From an uncultured Eubacteriales bacterium (GTDB lineage Bacteria; Bacillota; Clostridia; Peptostreptococcales; Anaerovoracaceae): DNA of 64,000 nucleotides. Under the pieces are notes generated by a model. That model worked only from the letters and a program-made list of their open reading frames with translations, had not been told where the DNA came from and did no database searches. The stretch is taken from NCBI GenBank assembly GCA_902774265.1, contig CACYHR010000009.1, positions 31,869-95,868 on the forward strand, read 5' to 3'. Positions 35,566 through 44,505 of the stretch are shown piece after piece. Each line of letters opens with the position of its first letter. The first letter of the stretch is position 1. The translations under genes were made by a program, and so were the position numbers.

Positions 35566-36105
35566 CTATAATGTCTCTACTGTAATGTGATCATTCGTAT
35601 AAACGCAGATGTTCGATGCTATCTCAAGCGATTTGCGAACTATTGTCGCCGCATCGAGATCGGTATTCTCATAAAGAGCAACCGCAGCGGAATACGCATA
35701 GTTTCCGCCGGATCCGATAGCAACAACATCCTTGTCAGGCACGATGACCTCTCCGTTTCCGGATATAACGAGCAGATCCTCTTCATCCGCTACGATCATA
35801 AGCGCCTCGAGATTTCTCATGGCCTTATCGCTTCTCCAGTACTGGGCGAGATCGACGGCCGCTCTTTTTAAATTGCCCGCATGTTCGCCCAGCTTGTTTT
35901 CGAATTTTTCCGTAAGCGAAAAAGCATCAGCCACCGATCCGGCAAAACCTGTGAGCACTTTGTCCTTATAGATTTTTTTGACTTTTTTGGCGCCGTTTTT
36001 CATTATCGTGGTTTCACCCATCGTAACCTGGCCGTCACCACCGATAGCGATGTCGCCATTCGGTCTTCTTACCGCGCAAATAGTAGTTGCATGGAATTTT
36101 ATCAT
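35566..36105 (-). CDS. hslV: HslV (CodW-like) peptidase subunit of the HslUV protease
   Basis: Proteasome-like N-terminal nucleophile peptidase. 179 residues. The sequence starts [14 protein letters not shown] and continues with [16 protein letters not shown] and the [14 protein letters not shown] motif. In E. coli HslV the nucleophile Thr follows the initiator Met directly; here five residues (IKFHA) precede TTICAV, as in Bacillus CodW, which keeps a short N-terminal extension. So either processing exposes a Thr or the extension is retained; the second residue is Ile, not the Ser of CodW. The ATG overlaps the topA stop as ATGA. Confidence 0.96.
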   Translation of the reverse strand: MIKFHATTICAVRRPNGDIAIGGDGQVTMGETTIMKNGAKKVKKIYKDKVLTGFAGSVADAFSLTEKFENKLGEHAGNLKRAAVDLAQYWRSDKAMRNLEALMIVADEEDLLVISGNGEVIVPDKDVVAIGSGGNYAYSAAVALYENTDLDAATIVRKSLEIASNICVYTNDHITVETL

Positions 36106-38303
36106 TTCCCGTTCTCCTTCTTCTCTTTATATCTGCACTCCGGATTGGAGCACTTTGCCGCAATGGTCTTACCCTTCGATTCCACAAGCATGGATCCGCA
36201 GTCCGGACACATGCGTCCTGTCGGCTTATCCCAGTAAGAGATATCGCATTCAGGGTATCCGCTGCAGCCATAGAATACTTTTCCTGTCTTTCTGCTGCGC
36301 TTCTCCACAATATCCCTGCCGCATTTCGGGCATTTTACGCCTGTCGATATGACGATAGGCTTCGTGTTTTTACACTCCGGATATCCGGTGCATGCAAGGA
36401 AGCTGCCGAACCTGCCTTCTTTTATTGCCATAGGCCTGCCGCACAGCTCGCACACTTCATTCGAAAGCACGACTTCCTTTTCGATACGCTCGACTTCGCG
36501 GTCGGCGATCTTCAGTTCCTCGCTGAAGCCTTTATAGAAATCAGCGATAACTTTTTTCCATTCCTTTTCTCCCAGTTCGACGCCGTCAAGATTATCCTCC
36601 ATCTCTCCGGTGAACGCCACATCGACTATATCCGCAAAATAATCCTGCAGTATCCCGATCACGTCAAAACCCAGTTTCGTCGGCTCGAGAGTTTTCTTGA
36701 CGCGCTTTATATAGCGTCTGTTCACCAGCACAGCGATAATAGCAGCATAGGTACTCGGTCTTCCGATGTTTTTCTCCTCCATCTCTTTGACCAGACCAGC
36801 CTCAGTATATCTTGCCGGCGGCTGTGTGAATTTCTGCTCTGTTATAAGTTTTGATAATTCAAGCATCTGCCCTTCAGCAAGAGCAGGGATATTAACTTCA
36901 TTGTCCTCTGAGGATGCCTTGTAGACCTTGCGCCAGCCGTCAAATACCATTCTCGAACCGCTTGCTCTGAATTCATACTTTCCGTTTTCAATTCCAACTG
37001 CCAGCGTATCGTATTTTGCTGCAGCCATCTGCGAAGCGGTGAATCTCTTCCAGATTAGCTCATAGAGTTTGAACTGGTCAGGCGTGAGCGAGTCTCTGAT
37101 CAGATCAGGTTCAAGATTGATATCCGAAGGTCTGATCGCTTCGTGAGCATCCTGCATTGCCTTGTTTTTGTTGGCAAACACATTGTTTCCGCAGTATTCT
37201 CTGCCGAATTTCTCCTCAATATACGAAGCAGCGGCAGCTCTTGCCTGTGAAGAGACCCTGACTGAATCCGTTCTGATATATGTTACAAGACCTCTTGCAC
37301 CTATGCCCTTGAGATTGACTCCCTCGTACAGCTGCTGGGCAACCTGCATAGTCCTGCTCGTCTGGAACCCCAGCTTGATGGAAGCATCCTGCTGCATGCT
37401 CGAAGTAGTGAAAGGCGCATAAGGCTTAGTATTTCTTTTGCCTTCCTTTATCGATTTAACCAGATAACTGCCCTGTCCGAGTTCTTCTTTTATTCCTTCC
37501 GTCTGTTCCCGGGATTTTACCTGAGCTTTTTTGCCGGATATCTTACTTAGCTCCGCTATGAATCCGTCTCCGAAATCTGCGGCTATGCGCCAGTATTCCT
37601 CCGGTATGAACGCCTTTATCTCATTCTCCCTGTCACATATCAGCTTAAGAGCCGCAGACTGGACTCTGCCTGCCGAGAGACCTCTCGAAACTTTTTTCCA
37701 TAGAAGCGGGCTGATCTGATATCCTACCAGCCTGTCGAGAACTCTTCTTGCCTGCTGTGCGTCAACCAGATCCTTATTGATCGGCTTAGGCTCTTTTATG
37801 GCATCCTGAACGGTCTGCTTGTTGATCTCGTTAAACATGACCCTGCAGTCAGTATCGGGATCGATGCCAAGCAGATATGCCAGATGCCACGAAATAGCCT
37901 CTCCCTCACGGTCAGGGTCGGTAGCCAGCATGACCTTTGAAGCAGCGGAGGCTTCACTCTTAAGCTCCTTGATAGTATCTCCCTTGCCCCTGATATTTAT
38001 GTATTCAGGTTCAAAATTATTCTCAATATCGACACCCAGTCTGCTCTTAGGCAGATCTCTGACATGTCCGACCGAAGCGACCACCCTGTATTTTGACCCG
38101 AGGTATTTACCTATGATCTTAGCCTTCGAAGGCGACTCCACTACAAGCAGAGTCTTTCCCGCCGCCGGCTTTTTAGCAGTTTTCCTTGTGGTCTTTTTTG
38201 CCGCATTCCCGGTCTTTTTTGCTGTTGCTGAGGTCTTCTTTGCCGCAGCTCCTGTTTTAACAGTTCCTGTAGTCTTAGTTTTCGTTGCAGTATTAACAGC
38301 CAT
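36102..38303 (-). CDS. topA: DNA topoisomerase I with basic N-terminal extension
   Basis: Relaxes negative supercoils. 733 residues. The Toprim domain begins at about residue 50 ([19 protein letters not shown]), preceded by about 48 residues made nearly only of Ala, Lys and Thr; most TopA proteins start directly at Toprim. [14 protein letters not shown] carries metal ligands and [14 protein letters not shown] the catalytic Tyr. Three C-terminal zinc ribbons follow, with CELC, CPKC and CPDC pairs. AGGAAG lies eight bases before the ATG. The upstream neighbour is dprA, as in many Firmicutes. Confidence 0.97.
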   Translation of the reverse strand: MAVNTATKTKTTGTVKTGAAAKKTSATAKKTGNAAKKTTRKTAKKPAAGKTLLVVESPSKAKIIGKYLGSKYRVVASVGHVRDLPKSRLGVDIENNFEPEYINIRGKGDTIKELKSEASAASKVMLATDPDREGEAISWHLAYLLGIDPDTDCRVMFNEINKQTVQDAIKEPKPINKDLVDAQQARRVLDRLVGYQISPLLWKKVSRGLSAGRVQSAALKLICDRENEIKAFIPEEYWRIAADFGDGFIAELSKISGKKAQVKSREQTEGIKEELGQGSYLVKSIKEGKRNTKPYAPFTTSSMQQDASIKLGFQTSRTMQVAQQLYEGVNLKGIGARGLVTYIRTDSVRVSSQARAAAASYIEEKFGREYCGNNVFANKNKAMQDAHEAIRPSDINLEPDLIRDSLTPDQFKLYELIWKRFTASQMAAAKYDTLAVGIENGKYEFRASGSRMVFDGWRKVYKASSEDNEVNIPALAEGQMLELSKLITEQKFTQPPARYTEAGLVKEMEEKNIGRPSTYAAIIAVLVNRRYIKRVKKTLEPTKLGFDVIGILQDYFADIVDVAFTGEMEDNLDGVELGEKEWKKVIADFYKGFSEELKIADREVERIEKEVVLSNEVCELCGRPMAIKEGRFGSFLACTGYPECKNTKPIVISTGVKCPKCGRDIVEKRSRKTGKVFYGCSGYPECDISYWDKPTGRMCPDCGSMLVESKGKTIAAKCSNPECRYKEKKENGK

Positions 38304-38361
38304 AAATTCTTCCTGTTGGATCAGATATATCTTACGAAAATGTAATTTACTCTACTCTTCT

Positions 38362-39231
38362 TCATTTTGCAAGATAAATTTTGCCGCCGTACGATTGCAA
38401 TACGCCTTTTATCTCCATTACGGTTATGATCGCATTGACTTTTGCAGCCGTCATTCCGCATTCCAGGCACAGTTTATCTGCACTTATCCCGTTGTACGCC
38501 GCAACTGAATCGTACACTTTCCGCTCATCAGCATCCAGGTTTTCCGCCACCTCTCTCTGAGGTTCGTATTCAATACCGAGATCCCGTATTATATCATCTA
38601 TTATTATAAGCGGATATGCTCCGTCTCTTATCAGGAGATTGCTGCCTATGCTGAACTGGCTGTTTATATTTCCCGGTACAGCGTAGACAGACCGTCCCTG
38701 CTCGGCTGCAAACTGAGCTGTTATGAGAGAGCCGCTGCTCACTCTCGCTTCTACCACAGCGACAGACTGCGCAAGTCCGCTTATTATCCTGTTCCTCTGC
38801 GGAAACTGATGTGGTGCAGCCGGCATGTCCGGTTCGTACTCACTCACGACCAGACCTCCCGCCGCGAGGCCTTTCATCATCAGATCATAGTTGCATCTCG
38901 GTCCCATATGCAGTATTCCGCCTCCGAGAACGCCTATGACTTTTCCCGGCACCTCAAGAGCTCCTTTATGTGCAAATGCGTCGATTCCTATGGCAAGTCC
39001 GGACACAACTGTGACGCCGCACTCTGCGAGCCTCCTGCCTATCATCATAGCTACCGTCCTGCCGTACATAGTGAATTTGCGCGAACCGACCACCGCAACC
39101 GATCTGTCGTGAAGCAGGGAAATATCGCCGCTGCAGTAAAGCTGCGCCGGCGGATCCTTTATTTCCCTGAGCTGCGGAGGATATTCCGCCGAATCCTTGT
39201 CTATCCTTACAATATCGAGTGATATGCCCAT
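38362..39231 (-). CDS. dprA: DNA processing protein DprA
   Basis: Single-stranded DNA binding RecA loader of natural transformation. 289 residues: a Rossmann core with SVAVVGSRKFTMYG, SGLAIGIDAFAHKGAL, GVLGGGILHMGP, EYEPDMPAAPHQFPQRNRII and SGSLITAQFAAEQGRSVYAVPG, then a winged-helix DprA-WH domain (about 225-285). The usual N-terminal HhH/SAM region of about 70 residues is missing, so the protein is shorter than the common 350-370. GGAGG lies upstream of the ATG. With comM and yraN it forms a typical competence-related cluster. Confidence 0.95.
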   Translation of the reverse strand: MGISLDIVRIDKDSAEYPPQLREIKDPPAQLYCSGDISLLHDRSVAVVGSRKFTMYGRTVAMMIGRRLAECGVTVVSGLAIGIDAFAHKGALEVPGKVIGVLGGGILHMGPRCNYDLMMKGLAAGGLVVSEYEPDMPAAPHQFPQRNRIISGLAQSVAVVEARVSSGSLITAQFAAEQGRSVYAVPGNINSQFSIGSNLLIRDGAYPLIIIDDIIRDLGIEYEPQREVAENLDADERKVYDSVAAYNGISADKLCLECGMTAAKVNAIITVMEIKGVLQSYGGKIYLAK

Positions 39232-39256
39232 TCTGCCGACCTCCGTTCATGCCCTT

Positions 39257-40807
39257 TCATTCGTTTATCCGTTCAAGCGTCCTGTAACTGAGAGCTTCCG
39301 CAAGATGCTGCTCGTGTATATCTTCGCTCTTATCCATATCAGCTATGGTCCGCGCCACCTTCAGCGTCTTTTTGTAAGACCTCGGAGACATTCCCAAAGC
39401 TTCATACGCCTGTTTCATAAAGCGCTTTTCACCCGGACCCAGCCGGCATATCTTCTCGATATCATGGTCATTCAGAAGAGCATTGTATTTGCTTCGTCCG
39501 CACTCTTTCGCAAAATCAAGAGCCGCCAGCACGCTCGCTCTCATCTCCGCCGATGAAATACTGCTTCCTTCCTCATGGTTCTGCAGCTCGTCAAACTTCA
39601 CTTTTTCCATGCTTATTCGCATATCCACTCTGTCGATGATAGGCCCGCTCAGCTTGCGTCTGTAGTATTCGAGCTGAGTCTGCGAGCATTTGCATTCGTG
39701 GTCGGGATCCCCGTAAAATCCGCACGGACAGGGATTGGCCGCCATCACCAGCTGAAAATCGCAAGGAAATCTGTATGCTTCGCCTTTGCGGAAATGCGTT
39801 ATGCTGTGTTCTTCCATTGGTATTCTCAAAGTCTCTATGATCGCTTTGTCGAACTCACATATCTCATCAAGAAACAATACTCCGTTATGTGCCAGTGTTA
39901 TCTCGCCCGGAACAGGTATATTGCCTCCGCCTACGAGTCCTGCACGACCTATGGTGTGATGAGGATTCCTAAAAGGTCTCATGATGAGAGGCCTTCCGTC
40001 CCGGTCCTTCGAAAAATCCTTGCCGGTCACAGACAGCACCATGGCCGTTTCCAGTATCTCATTGCGGTCCATAGGAGGCATCACGGTCGGTATCCTGCTT
40101 GCAAGCATGCTTTTGCCGCAGCCCGGGCTTCCGAGCATCAGCAGCCCGTGTCTCCCGGCTGCCGCAATGCTTATGGCTCTTTTTGCATTTTCCTGTCCGG
40201 CTATATCGCTGAAATCAACTGCGGGTCCTCCGCTGCATGGAGCGTCTCCAAAAGCATCTGCGCTTCGCACGGAGTACACTGCGCCGGGTTCGGCCATTTT
40301 TCCGTTGAGCAGATCTATACATGCAGCCAGATCACTCACAGGGTAGATCTTAACTCCGTTAACGAGGCAGGCTTCATCAGCATTTGCAGCGGGTACGATA
40401 AGCTCGGTTGATCCGATTTCTTTCAGTTTCATCATCATCGGCAGTATGCCGTTTACCCTGAGCAGCCTTCCGTCCAGAGCAAGCTCACCGATGATTCCCG
40501 GTTTCTGTGCGGTAGCAGAATCTATTTCCATTCCCGCAGCCAGTATGCCGACCGCGATCGGCAGATCAAGACAGCTGCCGCTCTTACGCAGACTTGCCGG
40601 AGTCAGGTTGACCGTTATCCTTCCATGCGGGAAATCGCGTCCTGTATTGACTATTGCGCTCTTTATGCGGTCTCTCGATTCCATTATCATAGTTGAAGCC
40701 ATGCCGACTATGCTTACACCCGGCAGCCCGCGTGCAATGTCAGTTTCAACGAACACCTCCCGACCCTCCATCCCCGAACAGACCGCTGATCTTATCCTGC
40801 TGAACAT
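39257..40807 (-). CDS. comM: YifB/ComM family Mg-chelatase-like ATPase
   Basis: AAA+ helicase of the ComM/YifB family, which promotes branch migration during integration of transforming DNA. 516 residues: N-terminal Lon-like domain (FSRIRSAVCSGMEGREVFVE ...), Walker A LGSPGCGKSMLA, Walker B LFLDEICEFD, a CPCG...C zinc-type segment (ANPCPCGFYGD), and a C-terminal Mg-chelatase domain (DHDIEKICRLGPGEKRFMKQ). AGGAGG is well placed. Placed between yraN and dprA. Confidence 0.95.
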   Translation of the reverse strand: MFSRIRSAVCSGMEGREVFVETDIARGLPGVSIVGMASTMIMESRDRIKSAIVNTGRDFPHGRITVNLTPASLRKSGSCLDLPIAVGILAAGMEIDSATAQKPGIIGELALDGRLLRVNGILPMMMKLKEIGSTELIVPAANADEACLVNGVKIYPVSDLAACIDLLNGKMAEPGAVYSVRSADAFGDAPCSGGPAVDFSDIAGQENAKRAISIAAAGRHGLLMLGSPGCGKSMLASRIPTVMPPMDRNEILETAMVLSVTGKDFSKDRDGRPLIMRPFRNPHHTIGRAGLVGGGNIPVPGEITLAHNGVLFLDEICEFDKAIIETLRIPMEEHSITHFRKGEAYRFPCDFQLVMAANPCPCGFYGDPDHECKCSQTQLEYYRRKLSGPIIDRVDMRISMEKVKFDELQNHEEGSSISSAEMRASVLAALDFAKECGRSKYNALLNDHDIEKICRLGPGEKRFMKQAYEALGMSPRSYKKTLKVARTIADMDKSEDIHEQHLAEALSYRTLERINE

Positions 40808-40827
40808 ATTTACCTCCTGTCAGTCCG

Positions 40828-41160
40828 TCATATGCAGTTATCTATAAGATTCGCCGTGATCTCAAATACATCAAAAGATACATTTCTCCAGAACAGCCTC
40901 CTGCCCTGAATATACTGTTCTGCAGCTCTCTTCATTCTCTGCTGCTTGATCCTTGTGACAGACTCAGACGGAGATCCGTACTCATCGCTTGTCCTTGTCT
41001 TGACCTCAATGAAATGAAGCACCCCGTCTCTCAGAGCGATGATATCTATTTCTCCCCTCTTGGTCATGTAATTGCGTCCGATAATCTCATATCCGCAATT
41101 AGTCAGCATCTCTGCAGCAAACTGTTCGCCTATGTTTCCCACATTCTTCAAATATCTCAT
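40828..41160 (-). CDS. YraN family (UPF0102) nuclease-fold protein
   Basis: 110 residues of the UPF0102 family, a PD-(D/E)XK nuclease fold without firm function. GEQFAAEMLTNCGYEIIGRN and the catalytic-type motif RGEIDIIA...HFIEVKTRTS are intact. The ATG at 41160 is used because GGAGG lies just before it and would be coding if the ATG at 41175 were used. First gene of the yraN-comM-dprA-topA-hslVU-yigZ series. Confidence 0.93.
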   Translation of the reverse strand: MRYLKNVGNIGEQFAAEMLTNCGYEIIGRNYMTKRGEIDIIALRDGVLHFIEVKTRTSDEYGSPSESVTRIKQQRMKRAAEQYIQGRRLFWRNVSFDVFEITANLIDNCI

Positions 41161-41331
41161 GTCATTTCCTCCCATCCGCCTGCTTTTAACCAGCTTTTCA
41201 CAGATCAGCAGGCACTGCCACGCCTGTATTCATACAGAAATGCTAGCACTGTTTGCTTCTGCAGTCGAACAATCGGTGAATGAAATCCTGCAATCCGTCC
41301 ACTTTTGTCAGAAAAAACAAAGAAATACAAT

Positions 41332-41352
41332 AAAAAAAGGGCCGAAAGCCCG
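41332..41352 (-). terminator. Terminator after the HAD hydrolase gene
   Basis: Short GC stem GGGC/GCCC followed by seven T on the minus strand, about 30 bases after the HAD stop codon. It separates the MurT/GatD/HAD unit from yraN. Confidence 0.65.
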
Positions 41353-41383
41353 TTATTAAAGTTAATATTATTTAAGATGCGGC

Positions 41384-42241
41384 TCATAATTGCCTGTCAG
41401 CAAGCACGAATTTTTCGATAGCCTGCGCTACGCCGTCCTCGTCATTGGTGCCGGTGATGTAATCCGCGTGTTCCTTTGTTCCGCCCCAGGCGTTGCCTAC
41501 TGCAACGCCGAGTCCGGCATATTCTATCATTTCTATATCGTTTGGCGCATCGCCGCAGCACATAAGCTGCTCGCGGCGGAGACCGAGCATTCCGAGCAGT
41601 CTCGCCAGAGCTTTCTTTTTACTGGTATCAGGTCCTCCCACCTCAAGATTATTGATAAAGGACGAAGTGACCGTTGATTCCGGAATGGCCATAACTGCCG
41701 CTTTGTTCCGCTCAAGTTCATCCAGGCTCTTAAAGCAGAAATTTACATTTTCTATCCTGTCACTGTTGCTGAGTAAAAGATCGAGTATATCTTTAACCGG
41801 TTTCCGGCTCCACAGTACATATTCCGCACTGCGGTATTCCAGTCCGTGCTCCTTTATCTGATTGTAATAATCCTCTGCGATGAATGCCCTGCCATCAAAA
41901 AACACCTCGATCTCCGCGTCGAGTTCCCTGTACAGCCTTGCAACTTCCTTAACGGCCGCTTCAGACAGGTAGTCGTCGTAAATACTCCTTCCTGTCGCTA
42001 TCTCATTGATATGCGCTCCGTTGGATGTAACGGCATATTCTATGGCATCCACATTCTTCACGTCATCAGGAAGCGCAGTAAAAACGCGCCCTGTAGAAAC
42101 AACTACATGCACACCTTTTTCCCTGCATCCGGCAAAAGCCCTTTTCGTTCTTTCGCTGATCCTCCGCTCGCTGTTCAGCGTGGTGCCGTCTAGATCGAGG
42201 GCTACCATCCGTATATCGTATTGCTTGATGTTGTTTTCCAT
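41384..42241 (-). CDS. Cof-type HAD-IIB family phosphatase
   Basis: Haloacid-dehalogenase phosphatase of unknown substrate; relatives act on sugar phosphates or FMN. Motif I VALDLDGTTLNS, motif II VVVSTGR, motif IV GDAPNDIEMIEYAGLGVAVG are intact, with a type IIB cap between. 285 residues from the ATG at 42241, which leaves the usual short lead to motif I; a GTG at 42313 overlapping the previous stop as GTGA would add 24 residues and is the alternative. It follows the GatD-like gene and probably shares its transcript. Confidence 0.9.
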   Translation of the reverse strand: MENNIKQYDIRMVALDLDGTTLNSERRISERTKRAFAGCREKGVHVVVSTGRVFTALPDDVKNVDAIEYAVTSNGAHINEIATGRSIYDDYLSEAAVKEVARLYRELDAEIEVFFDGRAFIAEDYYNQIKEHGLEYRSAEYVLWSRKPVKDILDLLLSNSDRIENVNFCFKSLDELERNKAAVMAIPESTVTSSFINNLEVGGPDTSKKKALARLLGMLGLRREQLMCCGDAPNDIEMIEYAGLGVAVGNAWGGTKEHADYITGTNDEDGVAQAIEKFVLADRQL

Positions 42242-42309
42242 GTTGATCAACTCAGATCCGATTAACGGATCCGCCTGTTTGCTCAATAAATCATTTTCAC
42301 TGAGACTTA

Positions 42310-43074
42310 TCACTTAGCCTTATCTTCTATAAAGGCTTTTTTGAGTTCTAAAGATTTCATTTCCAGTGAATGATCAGGTTCGGCTCCGCTTATCTCCTTC
42401 CCCGATGCCGCTGCAGCGCATTTTATCATTTCCGCAGTAAGCCACGGGTTACCGACAAGCAGAGGTCCTGTCAGGTTCGTAAATACCGAATTGCGGTAAA
42501 CCAACCCCTCCAGGCCGTCAGATCCGTTGTTTCCATGTCCGTATCTGACCTTCCCGAGGCTGCTGAATCCGTCCTGCCTGTCCGTAAATACATCCATCAT
42601 CTGTATCTGATTTCCGAGCAGTTCCATTTCCCTGCCGTTATATACGGCATCCACAAGCTCATCATCGCCGTATACATACTCTCTTTCAAGCGCTTCTGCC
42701 GGTATGATGCCGAGCCCTTTTACGCTGCAGCTCCCATCAGCTGCCCGTCCGTCGCCGAACAGGCCGATCGATCTGCAGAACAGCCCGAAGGATGAGCCGA
42801 CCGCAAGCAGTACCCTGCCCGAATCCATGAATTCTCTGAGTCTTTCACGATAAGCAGATATCTCCGATATGACAGTCTCAAACGAAGGCAGTTCCCCCGG
42901 CCCGAAGAATATGATGTCATAATCCATCGGATCAAAGTATCCCGAACCGAGATCTATACGGTCCGTTTCCGCTTCGATGCCCATCGCTGCAGCCGTCCTC
43001 TCAAGAGCCATGACAGTACCCCTCTCGCCGTGCAGATAAAGGGTGTCAGGATACATCCATGCTATTCTGATCAT
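42310..43074 (-). CDS. GatD-like glutamine amidotransferase lacking the catalytic Cys and His
   Basis: 254 residues, aligned over its whole length with GatD, the glutaminase half of the lipid II isoglutaminyl synthase. Fold features are present: FFGPGELPSFE, GLGIIPAEALE, YGHGNNGSDGLEG, TGPLLVGNPWL. The nucleophile motif ICGGYQ of S. aureus GatD reads VGSSFG here (residues 92-97), so Cys is Gly; the LHGP motif reads LTGP (201-204), so His is Thr; the NHGGRT loop is also changed (GNQIQMM). Glutaminase activity is therefore unlikely. ATG overlaps the murT-like stop as ATGA; GGGAGG precedes it. Confidence 0.85.
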   Translation of the reverse strand: MIRIAWMYPDTLYLHGERGTVMALERTAAAMGIEAETDRIDLGSGYFDPMDYDIIFFGPGELPSFETVISEISAYRERLREFMDSGRVLLAVGSSFGLFCRSIGLFGDGRAADGSCSVKGLGIIPAEALEREYVYGDDELVDAVYNGREMELLGNQIQMMDVFTDRQDGFSSLGKVRYGHGNNGSDGLEGLVYRNSVFTNLTGPLLVGNPWLTAEMIKCAAAASGKEISGAEPDHSLEMKSLELKKAFIEDKAK

Positions 43075-44426
43075 AGTGCACCTCCCTTTTCGGCAAATGC
43101 CTTCATGCGTTCGAATCTGTGAAGCTCTATGGTGAGATACACATTGTCACATCCTGTCGATGTGATAGCCTTCAATATCTCCTCCTCATCGCTCGTAGGC
43201 AGTATCTCGACCTTTTCAGGATCGACGCCGCCGTAAATAAAGCTGTTCGCTGCATCATATGCTATAGTATCCGTAACAAAGATGTATTTCGATACATTCG
43301 AACCGATCAGACCGGAATAGTCGCAGTCAAATGCATAGAAAGAATTTATATAGTGCGGATCGAAATCGTTCACCGTACCAAATCCTATCACGACAACTTT
43401 TTCCTTCGGATCGTCCGCTATCATGTTGATGAAATTCTGCAGCGTTTCAGGGTTTTCCTGCTTAAATCTCATGTAATTGATATGCTGGCCGTTGTAATCT
43501 ATCGAATCGACTCTGCCGCCGACGTTTCTGAAATCACGGAGAGCTTCAGCGCATTCCTCTTCGCTCATGCCGGCGAGTTCCTTTGCAACAGCAACAGCCG
43601 ATGCGTAGTTGTACAGCATGTACGGCAATCTGTGATGCATACTGAAATCAGCATCTCCGATGCTGAATGTACCATTGTCGAAATCGACATTGCTGACCTT
43701 ATAATCAGGCTCAGAAGTCGCGTATCCGCAGTTGTCGCAGTGATAGCTTCCCAGTCCGTCATTATTATAGTAGTCGAAAACTATCCTGTGATGGCATTTC
43801 GGACACGGCATGGTCAGAAATGATTCATCTTTTGTGAAAGAAAGACTGTTTTTTTCGACACCGTAAAGCACGGTTTCACGTCCAAACGATGCAAACGACG
43901 CGGATCTTGGCTCGTCTGCATTCAGAAAGAGCCTGAAACCGAAATCTTTTATGACTTTTGAAATCTTTCTTGAGATATAGCTCGGATCGCCGTTTCTCTG
44001 CACCTGATCCTTTTGCAGATTGGTTATCAGCATGTTTGCAGCAGGCAGCTGCTCTCTTATCCTGTACAGATATCTCTCATCAGTCTCAAAAACGTAAAAA
44101 TCAGCATCCACCCGGCCTGCAGGTGTTGACGCCTTGATAAGTGCTGTAGCAATACCCGTTATAAGATTGGCACCCTCGATATTGGATACAACCTTATAGC
44201 CTTTGCTCCTCAGCAGATGATTGATCATATTATTGGTAGTGGATTTGCCGTTCGTCCCCGTTATAAACAGAACCTTTTCAGGATCTATGCCGCTGAAATG
44301 GCTGAGCATCTGAGGATCTATCTTCATCGCGGCTGCTCCCGCAAGATTCGTGCCTCTGCTCTTATCGATCAATCCGGCTGCAAATCCGGCAGCCTTTCCG
44401 GTTATCAATGCAGGTAAAAATCTCAT
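43071..44426 (-). CDS. MurT-like Mur ligase family protein
   Basis: ATP-dependent Mur ligase homologue; in S. aureus MurT with GatD amidates Glu of lipid II. 451 residues from the ATG at 44426 (AGG six bases upstream). MRFLPALITGKAAGFAAGL resembles the MurT membrane-near N-terminus; VLFITGTNGKSTTNNMI is the P-loop; a Cys4 zinc ribbon CPKC...CDNCGY sits at about 207-233; YNYASAVAVAKEL and RNVGGRVDSIDYNG are in the central domain. The usual DGRDxSWxWDxDF stretch reads YINSFYAFDCDY. So the ligase core is kept but the region facing the glutaminase is divergent. Confidence 0.87.
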   Translation of the reverse strand: MRFLPALITGKAAGFAAGLIDKSRGTNLAGAAAMKIDPQMLSHFSGIDPEKVLFITGTNGKSTTNNMINHLLRSKGYKVVSNIEGANLITGIATALIKASTPAGRVDADFYVFETDERYLYRIREQLPAANMLITNLQKDQVQRNGDPSYISRKISKVIKDFGFRLFLNADEPRSASFASFGRETVLYGVEKNSLSFTKDESFLTMPCPKCHHRIVFDYYNNDGLGSYHCDNCGYATSEPDYKVSNVDFDNGTFSIGDADFSMHHRLPYMLYNYASAVAVAKELAGMSEEECAEALRDFRNVGGRVDSIDYNGQHINYMRFKQENPETLQNFINMIADDPKEKVVVIGFGTVNDFDPHYINSFYAFDCDYSGLIGSNVSKYIFVTDTIAYDAANSFIYGGVDPEKVEILPTSDEEEILKAITSTGCDNVYLTIELHRFERMKAFAEKGGAL

Positions 44427-44448
44427 AATAATCCTTACTAAAGCGTAC

Positions 44449-44480
44449 AAAGACCGAGTTCGGTAAGAACCCGGTCTTTT
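44449..44480 (-). terminator. Terminator after ispH-rpsA
   Basis: AAAGACCG-GTTC and GAAC-CGGTCTTT pair with a mismatch across a 5-base loop, followed by TTTG on the minus strand and TTTTG on the plus. It separates ispH-rpsA from the MurT unit. Confidence 0.75.
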
Positions 44481-44505
44481 GTTGATATGGATAATCAGTA
44501 TATGA

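Noticed and set aside
41383-41398. 16-base match to the start of the 156-bp repeat (CGGCTCATAATTGCCT)
   Set aside because: It is the coding end of the HAD gene and the rest of the repeat is missing; chance is enough to explain it.
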